DNA from: Bacteroidota bacterium | GTDB taxonomy: Bacteria > Bacteroidota > Bacteroidia > Flavobacteriales > Flavobacteriaceae | DNA: 19,148 nucleotides | Direction: 5' to 3' | NCBI GenBank assembly: GCA_022601215.1 | Contig: JAHZIZ010000315.1 | Coordinates: 1 to 19,148 of the forward strand | Shown: piece after piece, positions 9,029 through 17,187 of the stretch | How the letters are laid out: the number at the start of each line of letters is the position of its first letter | Numbering within the stretch: the first letter of the stretch is position 1 | Notes under the pieces: generated by a model | What the model was told of the DNA's origin: nothing | Database searches by the model: none | The model's input: only the letters and a program-made list of their open reading frames with translations | Program-made: the position numbers and the translations under genes

Positions 9029-10342
9029 TTAACTTCTTAGATGAGTAAGATAGGTAGCTACGGCAGTGTGAGATACAGCATTCTTGTCAAAATGAATGAC
9101 TGCTTTGTCTTTTTCACTTGGACTTGCTTCCAAGGAATTTAAGATGTTCATAAGATGCATTTTCATATGCCCTTTTTGAATTCCAACGGTAACTAGGGAT
9201 CTTAGTGCGGCAAAATTTTGTGCCAATCCTGCGGCAGCTACAATTTGCATTAATTCCTTAGCAGTAGGCTTTTGAAGTATTTCTAGAGCTATTTTAACTA
9301 GAGGGTGTAATGTGGTTAGCCCTCCAACGGTTCCTAGTGCTAAAGGAATTTCTATCCAAAAACTAAAAATATCATTTTCTAATGATGCATGGGTTAAACT
9401 CTTATACTGACCGTTTTTGGATGCATAGGCATGGACACCAGCTTCTACGGCTCTAAAATCATTACCGGTGGCTAAAATAACGGCGTCGATTCCGTTCATT
9501 ATGCCTTTGTTATGTGTAACCGCTCTGCGAGGTTCTGCATGAGCAATGGCAACGGAACGAACTATTTTTTTTGCGAAGTCTGTACCGTCAATGTCATTTT
9601 GTTCTAACTCAGAAACGTGACAGCTTACTTCCGCTCTAACCAAACATTCGGGTACAAAATTGGAGAGAATACTCATCACCACTTCCGGGTACTGATGGGT
9701 TTGGCCGAAACTTTGATGTGCTTTTGCTTCATTTTTAAAAGTGGTAGCAATAGTTTCCAGACAGCTATTGATGAAATTGGCCCCCATGGCATCTAAAGTT
9801 TCAAATGTGCAATGAAGCTGATAAAAGCCTCCTAAAGCTTCAGTGCAGTCCTTCAATTCAATAGCAATAAGTCCACCACCTCGCTTTGTCATGTTTTTTT
9901 GCACTTGTTCAATGCTTTCGACAAGTTTCGGTTTTATTTCAGTAAAAAATGTAGTCAACGATTCTTTTTTTCCGAAGAAATTAAGATACACCTGTCCATT
10001 TTTCTGAGTAGAAATTACTTTCGTTTTGAAACCACCTCGTTCCATCCAGAATTTAGCTGCATTGCTCGCTGCAGCTACAACAGAACTCTCCTCGATCACC
10101 ATCGGAATAGCAAATAATCGATCATTGATCAAAAAATTAGGAGCGATGCCTAGTGGCAGGTAGTAATTGGTAATCGTGTTTTCAATAAAATCATCATGCA
10201 GTGCCTGCAAAGATGCGTCGGTATTCCAGTATTGCGATAAGGTCTCTTTGGCATTAGGTACCTCCTGTAAATACTGGGCGAGTAACCAATCTATTTTTTC
10301 CTCTTTGGTTTTTTTTGAAAATCCTGAAACGGGACTAGGCAT
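9029..10342 (-). CDS. mvaA: Class II HMG-CoA reductase (mevalonate pathway)
   Basis: Cytosolic enzyme that interconverts HMG-CoA and mevalonate using NAD(P)H, the committed step of the mevalonate route to isoprenoids. From ATG 10342 the protein is 437 aa, normal for class II enzymes. Motifs in order: EESSVVAAAS with the catalytic Glu (84-85); cofactor/substrate motif DAMGAN (184-189); catalytic Lys279 in HNKGIMNGI; Asp295 in ATGNDFR; GTVGGLTT (338-344); catalytic His392 in GHMKMH. The open frame extends to TTG 10366, but the -7 promoter box (10364-10371) overlaps that codon, so the ATG is preferred. It also gives the typical flavobacterial start MPSPVSGFSK. The family is often labelled 'degradative' after the Pseudomonas mevalonii enzyme. 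Next to a GHMP kinase in a flavobacterium, a biosynthetic role is more likely (inference). Confidence 0.95.
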   Translation of the reverse strand: MPSPVSGFSKKTKEEKIDWLLAQYLQEVPNAKETLSQYWNTDASLQALHDDFIENTITNYYLPLGIAPNFLINDRLFAIPMVIEESSVVAAASNAAKFWMERGGFKTKVISTQKNGQVYLNFFGKKESLTTFFTEIKPKLVESIEQVQKNMTKRGGGLIAIELKDCTEALGGFYQLHCTFETLDAMGANFINSCLETIATTFKNEAKAHQSFGQTHQYPEVVMSILSNFVPECLVRAEVSCHVSELEQNDIDGTDFAKKIVRSVAIAHAEPRRAVTHNKGIMNGIDAVILATGNDFRAVEAGVHAYASKNGQYKSLTHASLENDIFSFWIEIPLALGTVGGLTTLHPLVKIALEILQKPTAKELMQIVAAAGLAQNFAALRSLVTVGIQKGHMKMHLMNILNSLEASPSEKDKAVIHFDKNAVSHTAVATYLTHLRS

Positions 10343-10363
10343 AGTCGTTGTGCGTTTAAAGGA

Positions 10364-10395
10364 CAAAGATACATTTTAAAATAATGAATTAACAA
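10364..10395 (-). promoter_or_regulatory. Promoter of the HMG-CoA reductase/GHMP kinase operon
   Basis: On the minus strand, TATCTTTG (10371-10364) matches the Bacteroidota -7 consensus TAnnTTTG exactly. TTG (10395-10393, in CTTG) lies 21 nt upstream as the -33 element. Transcription would begin near 10357, about 15 nt before the ATG at 10342. This excludes the longer TTG start at 10366. Confidence 0.62.
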
Positions 10396-10484
10396 GGTCA
10401 AGAGAAGTAGTAAATAGTCAGTGTTTTACGTTGTTGAATGCCGTATTTAACACAAAAAACACGGGTATTTTCAGGAAAATTTAG

Positions 10485-10492
10485 TAAACTTG
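10485..10492 (+). promoter_or_regulatory. Possible -7 box for the DPP IV gene
   Basis: TAAACTTG differs from TAnnTTTG at one base. The implied start site (~10499) leaves a ~15-nt leader before the TTG start, the same geometry as the divergent promoter. No TTG lies at the expected -33 distance, so support is weak. Confidence 0.25.
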
Positions 10493-10513
10493 GCATAACA
10501 AAATTTTAACAAA

Positions 10514-12727
10514 TTGAGAAAATTACTTTCACTCACTGTGCTGGCGTTTCTACTAACGTCAATTTCTACTCTTGAAGCACAACAAAAAGACATTACTTTA
10601 GAAGATATTTGGGGAGGTTCGTTCCGAACGGAGCGACTAGATGCTTTACGTTCTCTAAAGAATGGAAAAGAATATTCGGTTATCGATTTTAATCGTTCGA
10701 AAGGAACTTCGGCCATCGATGTATACGATTATAAAAGTGGTAAGAAGGTAAAGACACTCTTGGACAGTGAAAACTTAGATGAGATTAACCGTTTTATCTC
10801 TTATGAGTTTAGCGGAGATGAGTCTAAAATACTATTAGCTACAAAACTACAGCAAGTGTTTAGGCGTTCTGCCTTAGGTACCTATTATGTGTATGATGTT
10901 GCAAGTAAATCGGTGAGTTTAGTGTCTGAAAACCAAATTCAAGAACCTACATTCAATCATGATGGTTCTAAAATTGCATACGGGTACAACAATAACATTT
11001 ACATCAAGGATTTGGCGTCTGGCAAAGTGACGCAGGTCACCACAGATGGAGTTAAAAACAAAATAATTAATGGCATAACTGATTGGGTGTATGAAGAGGA
11101 ATTTGCTTTTGTTCGTGCATTCGATTGGAGTAAAGATGGAAGGCATTTAGCGTATATTCGTTTTGATGAAAGCAATGTGCCTGAGTTCTCTATGGATATT
11201 TATGGGAATGAATTATACCAAACGCAACAGGTGTTTAAATATCCAAAGGCTGGAGAAGAGAACGCATCCGTATCTTTACATATGTATGAGGTAGGTTCTG
11301 GAAAGTCGTCTCAAGTGGATGTATCTGCCTTTCATAGCTACTATATTCCCCGAATTAAGTGGACCAATGACGCCAGTGTATTGAGTGTTCAGTTGACAAA
11401 TAGACATCAAAACATTTTGGATTTGGTCTTTGTTGATGCAGCAACAGCGGAAGCAACGCTTATTCATCAAGAAAAAGATGCTGCTTATGTGGATGTTACG
11501 GATGATCTTACATTTTTAAATGACAATAGCTTTATCTGGACTAGCGAGAAAGATGGGTGGAACCATATCTACCATTATAGTAAGAAAGGGAAGTTGATCA
11601 ATCAAATTACCAAGGGTGATTGGGAGGTGACTCGTTACTATGGTTTCGATCCTAAGACGGGTCGGATTTATTATCAAAGTACTGAAAATGGAAGTATTAA
11701 TAGAGATGTGTATTCTATTACTAATACAGGGAAAAATAAGATTCGTCTCAGTAAAGGTACTGGAAGTAACAGTGCAGCTTTTAGCAAGGATTATACCTAC
11801 TTCATTAATACTTTCTCAAATACTGAAACGCCGTACGTTTTTAGTCTACATGAAGCATTGAAAGGCGATGAGGTCCGTGAGATTAAAAATAATGAGACCC
11901 TACAATCAAAAATGGGCGAATACACCATTTCCAAGAAAGAATTTTCTACCATTAATATCAACGGTGAAGATCTTAATATGTACATGATTAAGCCTAAAAA
12001 CTTTGATCCTAACAAACAATACCCACTATTTATGTACCAATATTCGGGCCCTGGTTCACAAAGTGTAGCCAACCGCTGGGGTGGAGCCAACGATTACTGG
12101 CATCAAATGCTGGCGCAGGACGATATTGTGATTGCTTGTGTAGATGGAAGAGGAACGGGTTTAAAAGGGCGTGATTTTAAGAAAATGACTCAAAAAGAAT
12201 TAGGAAAGTACGAAGTAGAAGACCAGATTGCGGCGGCCCAGGAATTGGGTAAGCTTCCTTATATCGATGCCAATAGAATTGGTATATGGGGTTGGAGTTA
12301 TGGAGGTTTTATGTCGTCAAACTGTTTATTTCAAGGAGCAGATACTTTCTCTATGGCAATTGCCGTTGCTCCGGTAGGAAGCTGGCGTTTTTATGATACT
12401 ATTTATACGGAGCGCTATATGACCACACCACAGGAAAACCCTAGTGGATATGATAATAATTCTCCCATCTCTCATGTAGACAAACTTCAAGGTGACTTTT
12501 TACTAGTTCATGGAACGGCAGATGATAATGTACATGTGCAGAATAGTATGTCATTGGTAGAAGCTTTGGTACAAGCCAATAAAGATTTTGATTGGTTGAT
12601 GTATCCAGATAAGAACCATGGGATCTATGGAGGAAACACACGTTTGCATTTATATAACAAAATGACAAAATTTATCAAAGAATCGCTTGGTGATCCAAAG
12701 AGTTCTTTGTTAGAAATAAGAGACTAA
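10514..12727 (+). CDS. dpp4: Secreted dipeptidyl peptidase IV (S9 family serine peptidase)
   Basis: Removes X-Pro (and X-Ala) dipeptides from the N-termini of peptides in the periplasm or outside the cell. 737 aa: signal peptide MRKLLSLTVLAFLLTSISTLEAQ, beta-propeller (~30-480), C-terminal alpha/beta-hydrolase. The DPP IV hallmark double-Glu motif is present (DWVYEEE, residues 190-196), which binds the substrate amino terminus and separates this enzyme from plain oligopeptidases. The catalytic triad by comparison with human DPP4 is Ser595 (GWSYGG), Asp670 (HGTADDNVH) and His702 (NHG). The start is TTG 10514: an in-frame TAA at 10496-10498 closes the frame upstream with no ATG between, and the signal peptide begins exactly there. 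A POT-family peptide transporter follows after 32 nt, pointing to a coupled peptide-degradation and uptake unit. Confidence 0.94.
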   Translation: MRKLLSLTVLAFLLTSISTLEAQQKDITLEDIWGGSFRTERLDALRSLKNGKEYSVIDFNRSKGTSAIDVYDYKSGKKVKTLLDSENLDEINRFISYEFSGDESKILLATKLQQVFRRSALGTYYVYDVASKSVSLVSENQIQEPTFNHDGSKIAYGYNNNIYIKDLASGKVTQVTTDGVKNKIINGITDWVYEEEFAFVRAFDWSKDGRHLAYIRFDESNVPEFSMDIYGNELYQTQQVFKYPKAGEENASVSLHMYEVGSGKSSQVDVSAFHSYYIPRIKWTNDASVLSVQLTNRHQNILDLVFVDAATAEATLIHQEKDAAYVDVTDDLTFLNDNSFIWTSEKDGWNHIYHYSKKGKLINQITKGDWEVTRYYGFDPKTGRIYYQSTENGSINRDVYSITNTGKNKIRLSKGTGSNSAAFSKDYTYFINTFSNTETPYVFSLHEALKGDEVREIKNNETLQSKMGEYTISKKEFSTININGEDLNMYMIKPKNFDPNKQYPLFMYQYSGPGSQSVANRWGGANDYWHQMLAQDDIVIACVDGRGTGLKGRDFKKMTQKELGKYEVEDQIAAAQELGKLPYIDANRIGIWGWSYGGFMSSNCLFQGADTFSMAIAVAPVGSWRFYDTIYTERYMTTPQENPSGYDNNSPISHVDKLQGDFLLVHGTADDNVHVQNSMSLVEALVQANKDFDWLMYPDKNHGIYGGNTRLHLYNKMTKFIKESLGDPKSSLLEIRD

Positions 12728-12759
12728 ATAACCAATTAATATTAACTAATTTTTAAAAT

Positions 12760-14145
12760 ATGTCGACAACGCTACAAAATCAAAAGCAACTTTTCGGACA
12801 TCCTGTTGGATTGTACGTACTTTTCTTCACTGAAATGTGGGAACGTTTTTCTTATTATGGAATGAGAGCTATTTTAGTGTTATATCTAGTAGCCGAAACA
12901 ACTGGAGATAATGTAGGACTTGGATGGACTAATGGTGAGGCGTTGGCACTATATGGATGGTACACTATGCTGGTGTATGTTGCATCTATTCCTGGAGGCT
13001 GGATAGCCGATAAATTTCTTGGACAGAAGAAGGCCGTACTATATGGAGGAATTCTTTTAGTAGCGGGACATAGCATTTTAGCGGTAGAACAAATGTGGGC
13101 CTTTTATACAGGACTTGGTTTAATTATTGCTGGAGTAGGTTTGCTAAAACCAAATATCTCTACCATGGTTGGTGGATTGTATCAGCAGGGAGATATTAGA
13201 AGAGATAAAGGATTTACCATTTTTTATATTGGTATTAATGTTGGTGCTTTTTTAGCCGCATTGATCGTCGGATATGTTGGAGAAGTTCATGGATGGCACT
13301 ATGGCTTCGGATTGGCAGGAATTGGTATGGCTTTAGGTTTGCTACAATATTTAGCCGGTCAGAAACATCTGAAACTGGTAGGTAATTTCTTGGGGACTTC
13401 CGAAAATCAAGAAGAGAAAGATGCGTTGAAAAAACCATTGACAAAAATTGAAAGGGACAGAGTAGTCGTGTTGTTTATATCATTCTTATTGGTAATTGTT
13501 TTCTGGGGTGCATTTGAGCAGGCTGGAGGATTGATGAATATTTATGCTTCGGAAAAAACAAACAGAATGTTGATGGGATGGGAAGTTCCTGCTTCTTGGT
13601 TCCAATCGTTAAATGCCATGTTTATTATTTTCTTAGGAACTTCTGTAGCTGCCTATTGGGCGATGCGTAAACTGAAAGGAAAAGTTTCTTCTTCTTTATT
13701 TAAAATGATCGTAGGGCTTATAATCATGGGGACAGGTTTCTTTTTTATGACCGCAGCAGCTGGTCAATATGAGAGCAACGGTTCTTCCGCAATGTATTGG
13801 CTAGTATTGGCCTACTTATTTCATACCGTTGGTGAACTTTGTATCTCTCCAGTTGCACTCTCGTATATTACAAAACTTGCTCCGTTGAAGTATGCATCGC
13901 TTATGATGGGAGTATATTTCGCGATGACAGGCTTCGGTAACAAATTGGCTGGCTTATTAGGAGAGGCATCAGAATCTTTAGGTGAGTACACCATTTTTAC
14001 TGGGATTGCAGTATTTTGTGTAGCCTTCGGACTTTTAGTAATGATATTTCGAAAGAAATTGGAAACACTTACACATGGAGCCGAAGATGACGAAAGAGAT
14101 TTAAGAAATGAAGAGGCTGAAGGTTTCGAATTAGCCGATAACTAA
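12760..14145 (+). CDS. POT/PTR2-family proton-coupled di/tripeptide transporter
   Basis: Inner-membrane symporter that imports di- and tripeptides with protons. 461 aa with about 12 hydrophobic segments. The POT signature E25-x-x-E28-R29-F-x-Y-Y-G34 is intact in the first helix. Other family marks are GWIADKFLG after helix 2, the PTR2 motif FYIGINVGAF, FEQAGG, and WFQSLNAMFIIFLG near the second bundle. It starts 32 nt after the DPP IV gene with no terminator between, so the two are likely co-transcribed; the A/T-rich TTTTTAAAATATG start is typical of flavobacteria. A strong hairpin follows the gene. Substrate range cannot be read from sequence; di/tripeptides are expected from the family and from the peptidase next door. 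Confidence 0.92.
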   Translation: MSTTLQNQKQLFGHPVGLYVLFFTEMWERFSYYGMRAILVLYLVAETTGDNVGLGWTNGEALALYGWYTMLVYVASIPGGWIADKFLGQKKAVLYGGILLVAGHSILAVEQMWAFYTGLGLIIAGVGLLKPNISTMVGGLYQQGDIRRDKGFTIFYIGINVGAFLAALIVGYVGEVHGWHYGFGLAGIGMALGLLQYLAGQKHLKLVGNFLGTSENQEEKDALKKPLTKIERDRVVVLFISFLLVIVFWGAFEQAGGLMNIYASEKTNRMLMGWEVPASWFQSLNAMFIIFLGTSVAAYWAMRKLKGKVSSSLFKMIVGLIIMGTGFFFMTAAAGQYESNGSSAMYWLVLAYLFHTVGELCISPVALSYITKLAPLKYASLMMGVYFAMTGFGNKLAGLLGEASESLGEYTIFTGIAVFCVAFGLLVMIFRKKLETLTHGAEDDERDLRNEEAEGFELADN

Positions 14146-14158
14146 AATAATCTATAAC

Positions 14159-14196
14159 AAAAGCCCTTTACAGTTGTATAGGGCTTTTCTGTTTTT
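14159..14196 (+). terminator. Terminator between the two POT genes
   Basis: 14-nt arms 14159-14172 aaaagccctttaca and 14175-14188 tgtatagggctttt pair with one mismatch around a tiny loop, followed by ctgttttt. The next gene starts only 33 nt after the stem. Confidence 0.88.
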
Positions 14197-14221
14197 ATAC
14201 GTCAACTAAAACCAAAAATAT

Positions 14222-16009
14222 ATGAGTACGGATATCGAAAATTTATTTAAGGACAAGGTAATTGGGCATCCAGCCGGATTGTTTGTGTTGTTTTTTACTG
14301 AAATGTGGGAGCGTTTTTCTTTCTACGGAATGCGAATTCTCCTTGTAATCTTTTTAACAGCTCCCTTGCTAGGTGATGATAACCCAGGTTGGGGATGGGC
14401 CCGTGAAAATGCCTTGGCATTAATAGGAACCTATGCGTCACTTTTATATTTAACGCCAATTATTGGTGGTTGGGTTGCTGATAAAATTACAGGATATAGA
14501 GTTGCTGTTGTAATTGGTTGTTTAATTATGACTCTTGGACATGCTTCCATGGCTTTGGAGACAGAGACTACTTTTTATATCGGATTGGCATTACTTATTA
14601 TTGGAACTGGTTTTTTTAAACCAAATATTACTTCAATTATTTCTGAAATGTATAAGGGTAAGGAGTCCAAAAAGGACGGTGCTTATACCATATTCTATAT
14701 GGGAGTAAATGCGGGTGCTTTTTTCGGAATGATGCTATGTGGATATTTAGCCGAAAACTATGGTTGGTCATGGGGATTCGGATTGGCTGGAATATTTATG
14801 ATGTTAGGAATGCTTCAATTTTGGTTGGCTAAAGATATTTTTGGAAGTATTGGAGGAAAACCAACTAAGATCCATGAAGTAGAACTACCTCAAAACATTA
14901 ATGAGGAAAGTCCAAAGGAGCAGAAAGTCGCGCAAGAAGGAGAGAAGTTGAATCCTTTTACCCTGTTCGATAAGGTACTAATGATACTTGCAGCGGTAGG
15001 GGGATTGCTATATTTATTTAATGATCCGCTTGAGAAAATTGGTGGGATGAGCTTAGCTCCTTTTGAAATTGGGGGACTTAGTGGTACTAATGTTATTGTG
15101 CTTGTAGCCCTTGTGCTCTTCCTTTTGCTATTGGTCATGCGCATTGCTCGATATGCCCCTCAAGTACGAGACAAGATTGTAGCAGTCTCTATTTTTGGAG
15201 TTTTTACGGTATTTTTCTTTTCTTTTTTCGAGCAATCTCTTGGATCAATGACTCTTTTTGCAAGAGATTATACGGATCGGTCTTTGGATGGGAGTGCTGC
15301 ATCTATTTTTAAAGTAGTGGATGCTATCTTAACCACGGTACCCCTTATAATTATTACGTGGGTACTCATTTTATTGGCTAAGAAGACCTTTTCTCGGATC
15401 GGTTTATCGAACATCATTTTAGCTATTGCTTTTGCAGGATTGTGGTTTCTGGTGATCTTTAGATTGATTAATAAGTTCTCTGAATCAGGAACTGAAATTG
15501 AAGCCACTTGGTTTGGGATTTTAAATTCATTCTATATCATTACCCTCGCACCACTCTTTTCAAGATGGTGGGAGAGTAAATACAACCCGTCGGCAGCCAT
15601 GAAGTATGGTATTGGTTTAATTCTACTAGGTCTTGGTTTTGCCATTCTATCCTATGGTTCTATGGGAATTCCTTCTGGAGCGAAAACGGCTTCAGTGAGC
15701 ATGATCTTTTTAATTCTTGCGTATTTATTACACACGATGGGAGAGTTGTGTATCTCGCCTGTTGGGCTCTCGTATTTAAGTAAGCTAGTGCCAGCCAGAA
15801 TGATTGGATTTATGTTTGGAGTTTGGTATTTGGCGATTGCCGTTGGACAAAAGGCTGCCGGTACTATGGGAGGTATGATTGATAAAATTTCGGAAAAATA
15901 TTCCATGGGAACCTTTTTCTTGATCTTTACATTGATTCCTATCGCTGTAGGTTTAATCTCCATAGTATTAAACCCTCTATTAAAAAGGTTAATGCATGGC
16001 GTAAGATAG
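14222..16009 (+). CDS. Second POT-family peptide transporter, enlarged form
   Basis: 595 aa. Signature E27-x-x-E30-R31-F-x-F-Y-G36 is intact, and GGWVADKITG, FYMGVNAGAF and FFEQ are present. It is clearly paralogous to the upstream transporter (shared GHPxGL, FFTEMWERFS, LHTMGELCISPVGLSYLSKL). It is 134 residues longer: after helix 6 (~residue 205) comes a charged Lys/Glu-rich linker, then extra hydrophobic segments (~250-350) and a Gly-rich loop (IGGMSLAPFEIGGLSG) before the second bundle resumes at FFEQ. The FQSxN region of the smaller paralog is represented by EATWFGILNSFYI. The pair may differ in substrate or affinity (inference). The gene lies between two terminators; ATG 14222 gives the signature at the usual distance. 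Confidence 0.9.
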   Translation: MSTDIENLFKDKVIGHPAGLFVLFFTEMWERFSFYGMRILLVIFLTAPLLGDDNPGWGWARENALALIGTYASLLYLTPIIGGWVADKITGYRVAVVIGCLIMTLGHASMALETETTFYIGLALLIIGTGFFKPNITSIISEMYKGKESKKDGAYTIFYMGVNAGAFFGMMLCGYLAENYGWSWGFGLAGIFMMLGMLQFWLAKDIFGSIGGKPTKIHEVELPQNINEESPKEQKVAQEGEKLNPFTLFDKVLMILAAVGGLLYLFNDPLEKIGGMSLAPFEIGGLSGTNVIVLVALVLFLLLLVMRIARYAPQVRDKIVAVSIFGVFTVFFFSFFEQSLGSMTLFARDYTDRSLDGSAASIFKVVDAILTTVPLIIITWVLILLAKKTFSRIGLSNIILAIAFAGLWFLVIFRLINKFSESGTEIEATWFGILNSFYIITLAPLFSRWWESKYNPSAAMKYGIGLILLGLGFAILSYGSMGIPSGAKTASVSMIFLILAYLLHTMGELCISPVGLSYLSKLVPARMIGFMFGVWYLAIAVGQKAAGTMGGMIDKISEKYSMGTFFLIFTLIPIAVGLISIVLNPLLKRLMHGVR

Positions 16010-16026
16010 TCACAACAAAAACGACC

Positions 16027-16056
16027 AAAAAGCGTTCCCATTGTGGAACGTTTTTT
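16027..16056 (+). terminator. Terminator after the second POT gene
   Basis: Core stem 16033-16038 cgttcc with 16045-16050 ggaacg, extended by a G-T wobble and the flanking A-run/T-run (16027-16031 with 16052-16056), then tttttt. It sits 17 nt after the stop and 31 nt before the next gene's ATG at 16088. Confidence 0.85.
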
Positions 16057-16087
16057 GCTATATTACAAACCGTTAGATATATGTACT

Positions 16088-16630
16088 ATGAAAAACACAC
16101 TATTACTTTTTGCCCTATTATTAATGGGTACTCTCTCGGCTCAGGAGATTCAATGGATTTCTATGAATGATGCCTTGGCCGCCCAAGCTAAGAACCCTAA
16201 GAAGATTTTTGTGGATATGTATACCAATTGGTGTGGTCCCTGTAAAATGCTGGATAGAGATACTTTTAGCAATAAGGATGTTATCAACTATATCAATAAA
16301 AATTTCTATGCGGTAAAGTTCAATGCGGAAGGCGCTGGTACAGTGAATTATATGGACAATACTTTTTCCAATCCTAAATACGATCCAGCGAAAGCGAGAA
16401 GAAGGAACTCTCAACACCAATTTGCTAGGCATATGGGAGTGCGAGCGTATCCCACCGTTTTGTTTCTAGATGAAGACGGTAGTTTGATAAATCGAGTAAA
16501 GAGTTATAAGAAACCTCAGCAGCTTGAATTATATTTGAAATTGTTTGGAACAGATCTTTGGAAGGAGGTCAATACCCAAGAAAAGTTTGATGCATATATG
16601 GCAGGCTTTAAACCTAAGTTTAAAGTATAA
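16088..16630 (+). CDS. Exported thioredoxin-fold protein (CGPC), copy 1
   Basis: 180 aa. Signal peptide MKNTLLLFALLLMGTLSAQ, then EIQWISMNDALAAQ and a thioredoxin active site WCGPC with Cys49 and Cys52, a conserved fold Pro at 122 (AYPT), and a final strand/helix. Expected to be a periplasmic thiol-disulfide protein; whether it reduces, oxidises or isomerises is unknown. The longer frame opens at GTG 16043 inside the terminator hairpin and would put 15 residues before the signal peptide, so I use ATG 16088. The next gene encodes a paralog and overlaps or nearly abuts this one. Between residues 18 and 82, I count 48 of 65 positions identical to copy 2 by hand. Confidence 0.88.
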   Translation: MKNTLLLFALLLMGTLSAQEIQWISMNDALAAQAKNPKKIFVDMYTNWCGPCKMLDRDTFSNKDVINYINKNFYAVKFNAEGAGTVNYMDNTFSNPKYDPAKARRRNSQHQFARHMGVRAYPTVLFLDEDGSLINRVKSYKKPQQLELYLKLFGTDLWKEVNTQEKFDAYMAGFKPKFKV

Positions 16631-16653
16631 TGGAATTTAAAATTTCCCAGAGT

Positions 16654-17187
16654 ATGAAAAGTATACTGTTTATATGCGCCTTTTTATTTGTTGGAGTGAG
16701 TACTGCTCAGGAGATCCAATGGATGTCTATGAATGAGGCTTTAGAAGCCCAAAAAAAGAATCCCAAAAAGATTTTCATGGATGTGTATACAAAATGGTGC
16801 GGTCCATGTAAACTGTTGGACAGAAATACTTTTAGTGATAAAAGTGTAATCACTTTTGTCAATGAAAACTACTATCCAGTAAAGTTTAATGCGGAAGGGA
16901 CAGATGAAATCACTTTCGATGGCTTCACCTATACCAATCCAAATTACCAGCCAGAACGAAAGGGAAGAAATGCGACACATTTTTTTGCTGATGCCTTGCG
17001 TCTTCAAGGATATCCAAGTTTGGTATTTTTTGAAGATAATGGAACATTAATCCAAGCAGTCCCAGGCTATAAAACACCAAAGGAACTTGAGATTTATTTA
17101 ACGATGATTGCCAATGATGATTATAAAAAATTGACGACCGTGGATGCATGGGAGACCTATCGTGATAATTTCAAGCATAATTTTTAA
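16654..17187 (+). CDS. Exported thioredoxin-fold protein (CGPC), copy 2
   Basis: 177 aa from ATG 16654. Signal peptide MKSILFICAFLFVGVSTAQ, active site WCGPC with Cys49 and Cys52, fold Pro121 (GYPS). An earlier ATG at 16630 overlaps copy 1's TAA by one base (TAATG) and would add eight residues. I prefer 16654 because it aligns residue for residue with copy 1's start, but translational coupling through 16630 is possible. The stop (17185-17187) overlaps the stop of the convergent comEC gene. The two copies diverge most around residues 83-120 (before the fold Pro), a region that can shape substrate choice. Confidence 0.87.
   Translation: MKSILFICAFLFVGVSTAQEIQWMSMNEALEAQKKNPKKIFMDVYTKWCGPCKLLDRNTFSDKSVITFVNENYYPVKFNAEGTDEITFDGFTYTNPNYQPERKGRNATHFFADALRLQGYPSLVFFEDNGTLIQAVPGYKTPKELEIYLTMIANDDYKKLTTVDAWETYRDNFKHNF

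Noticed and set aside
11797..12090. Minus-strand open frame of 97 codons inside the DPP IV gene
   Set aside because: Antisense shadow of a well-supported gene; no recognisable features.
15652..16041. Minus-strand open frame of 129 codons
   Set aside because: Antisense to the second POT gene and running through the terminator; composition does not look like a real protein.
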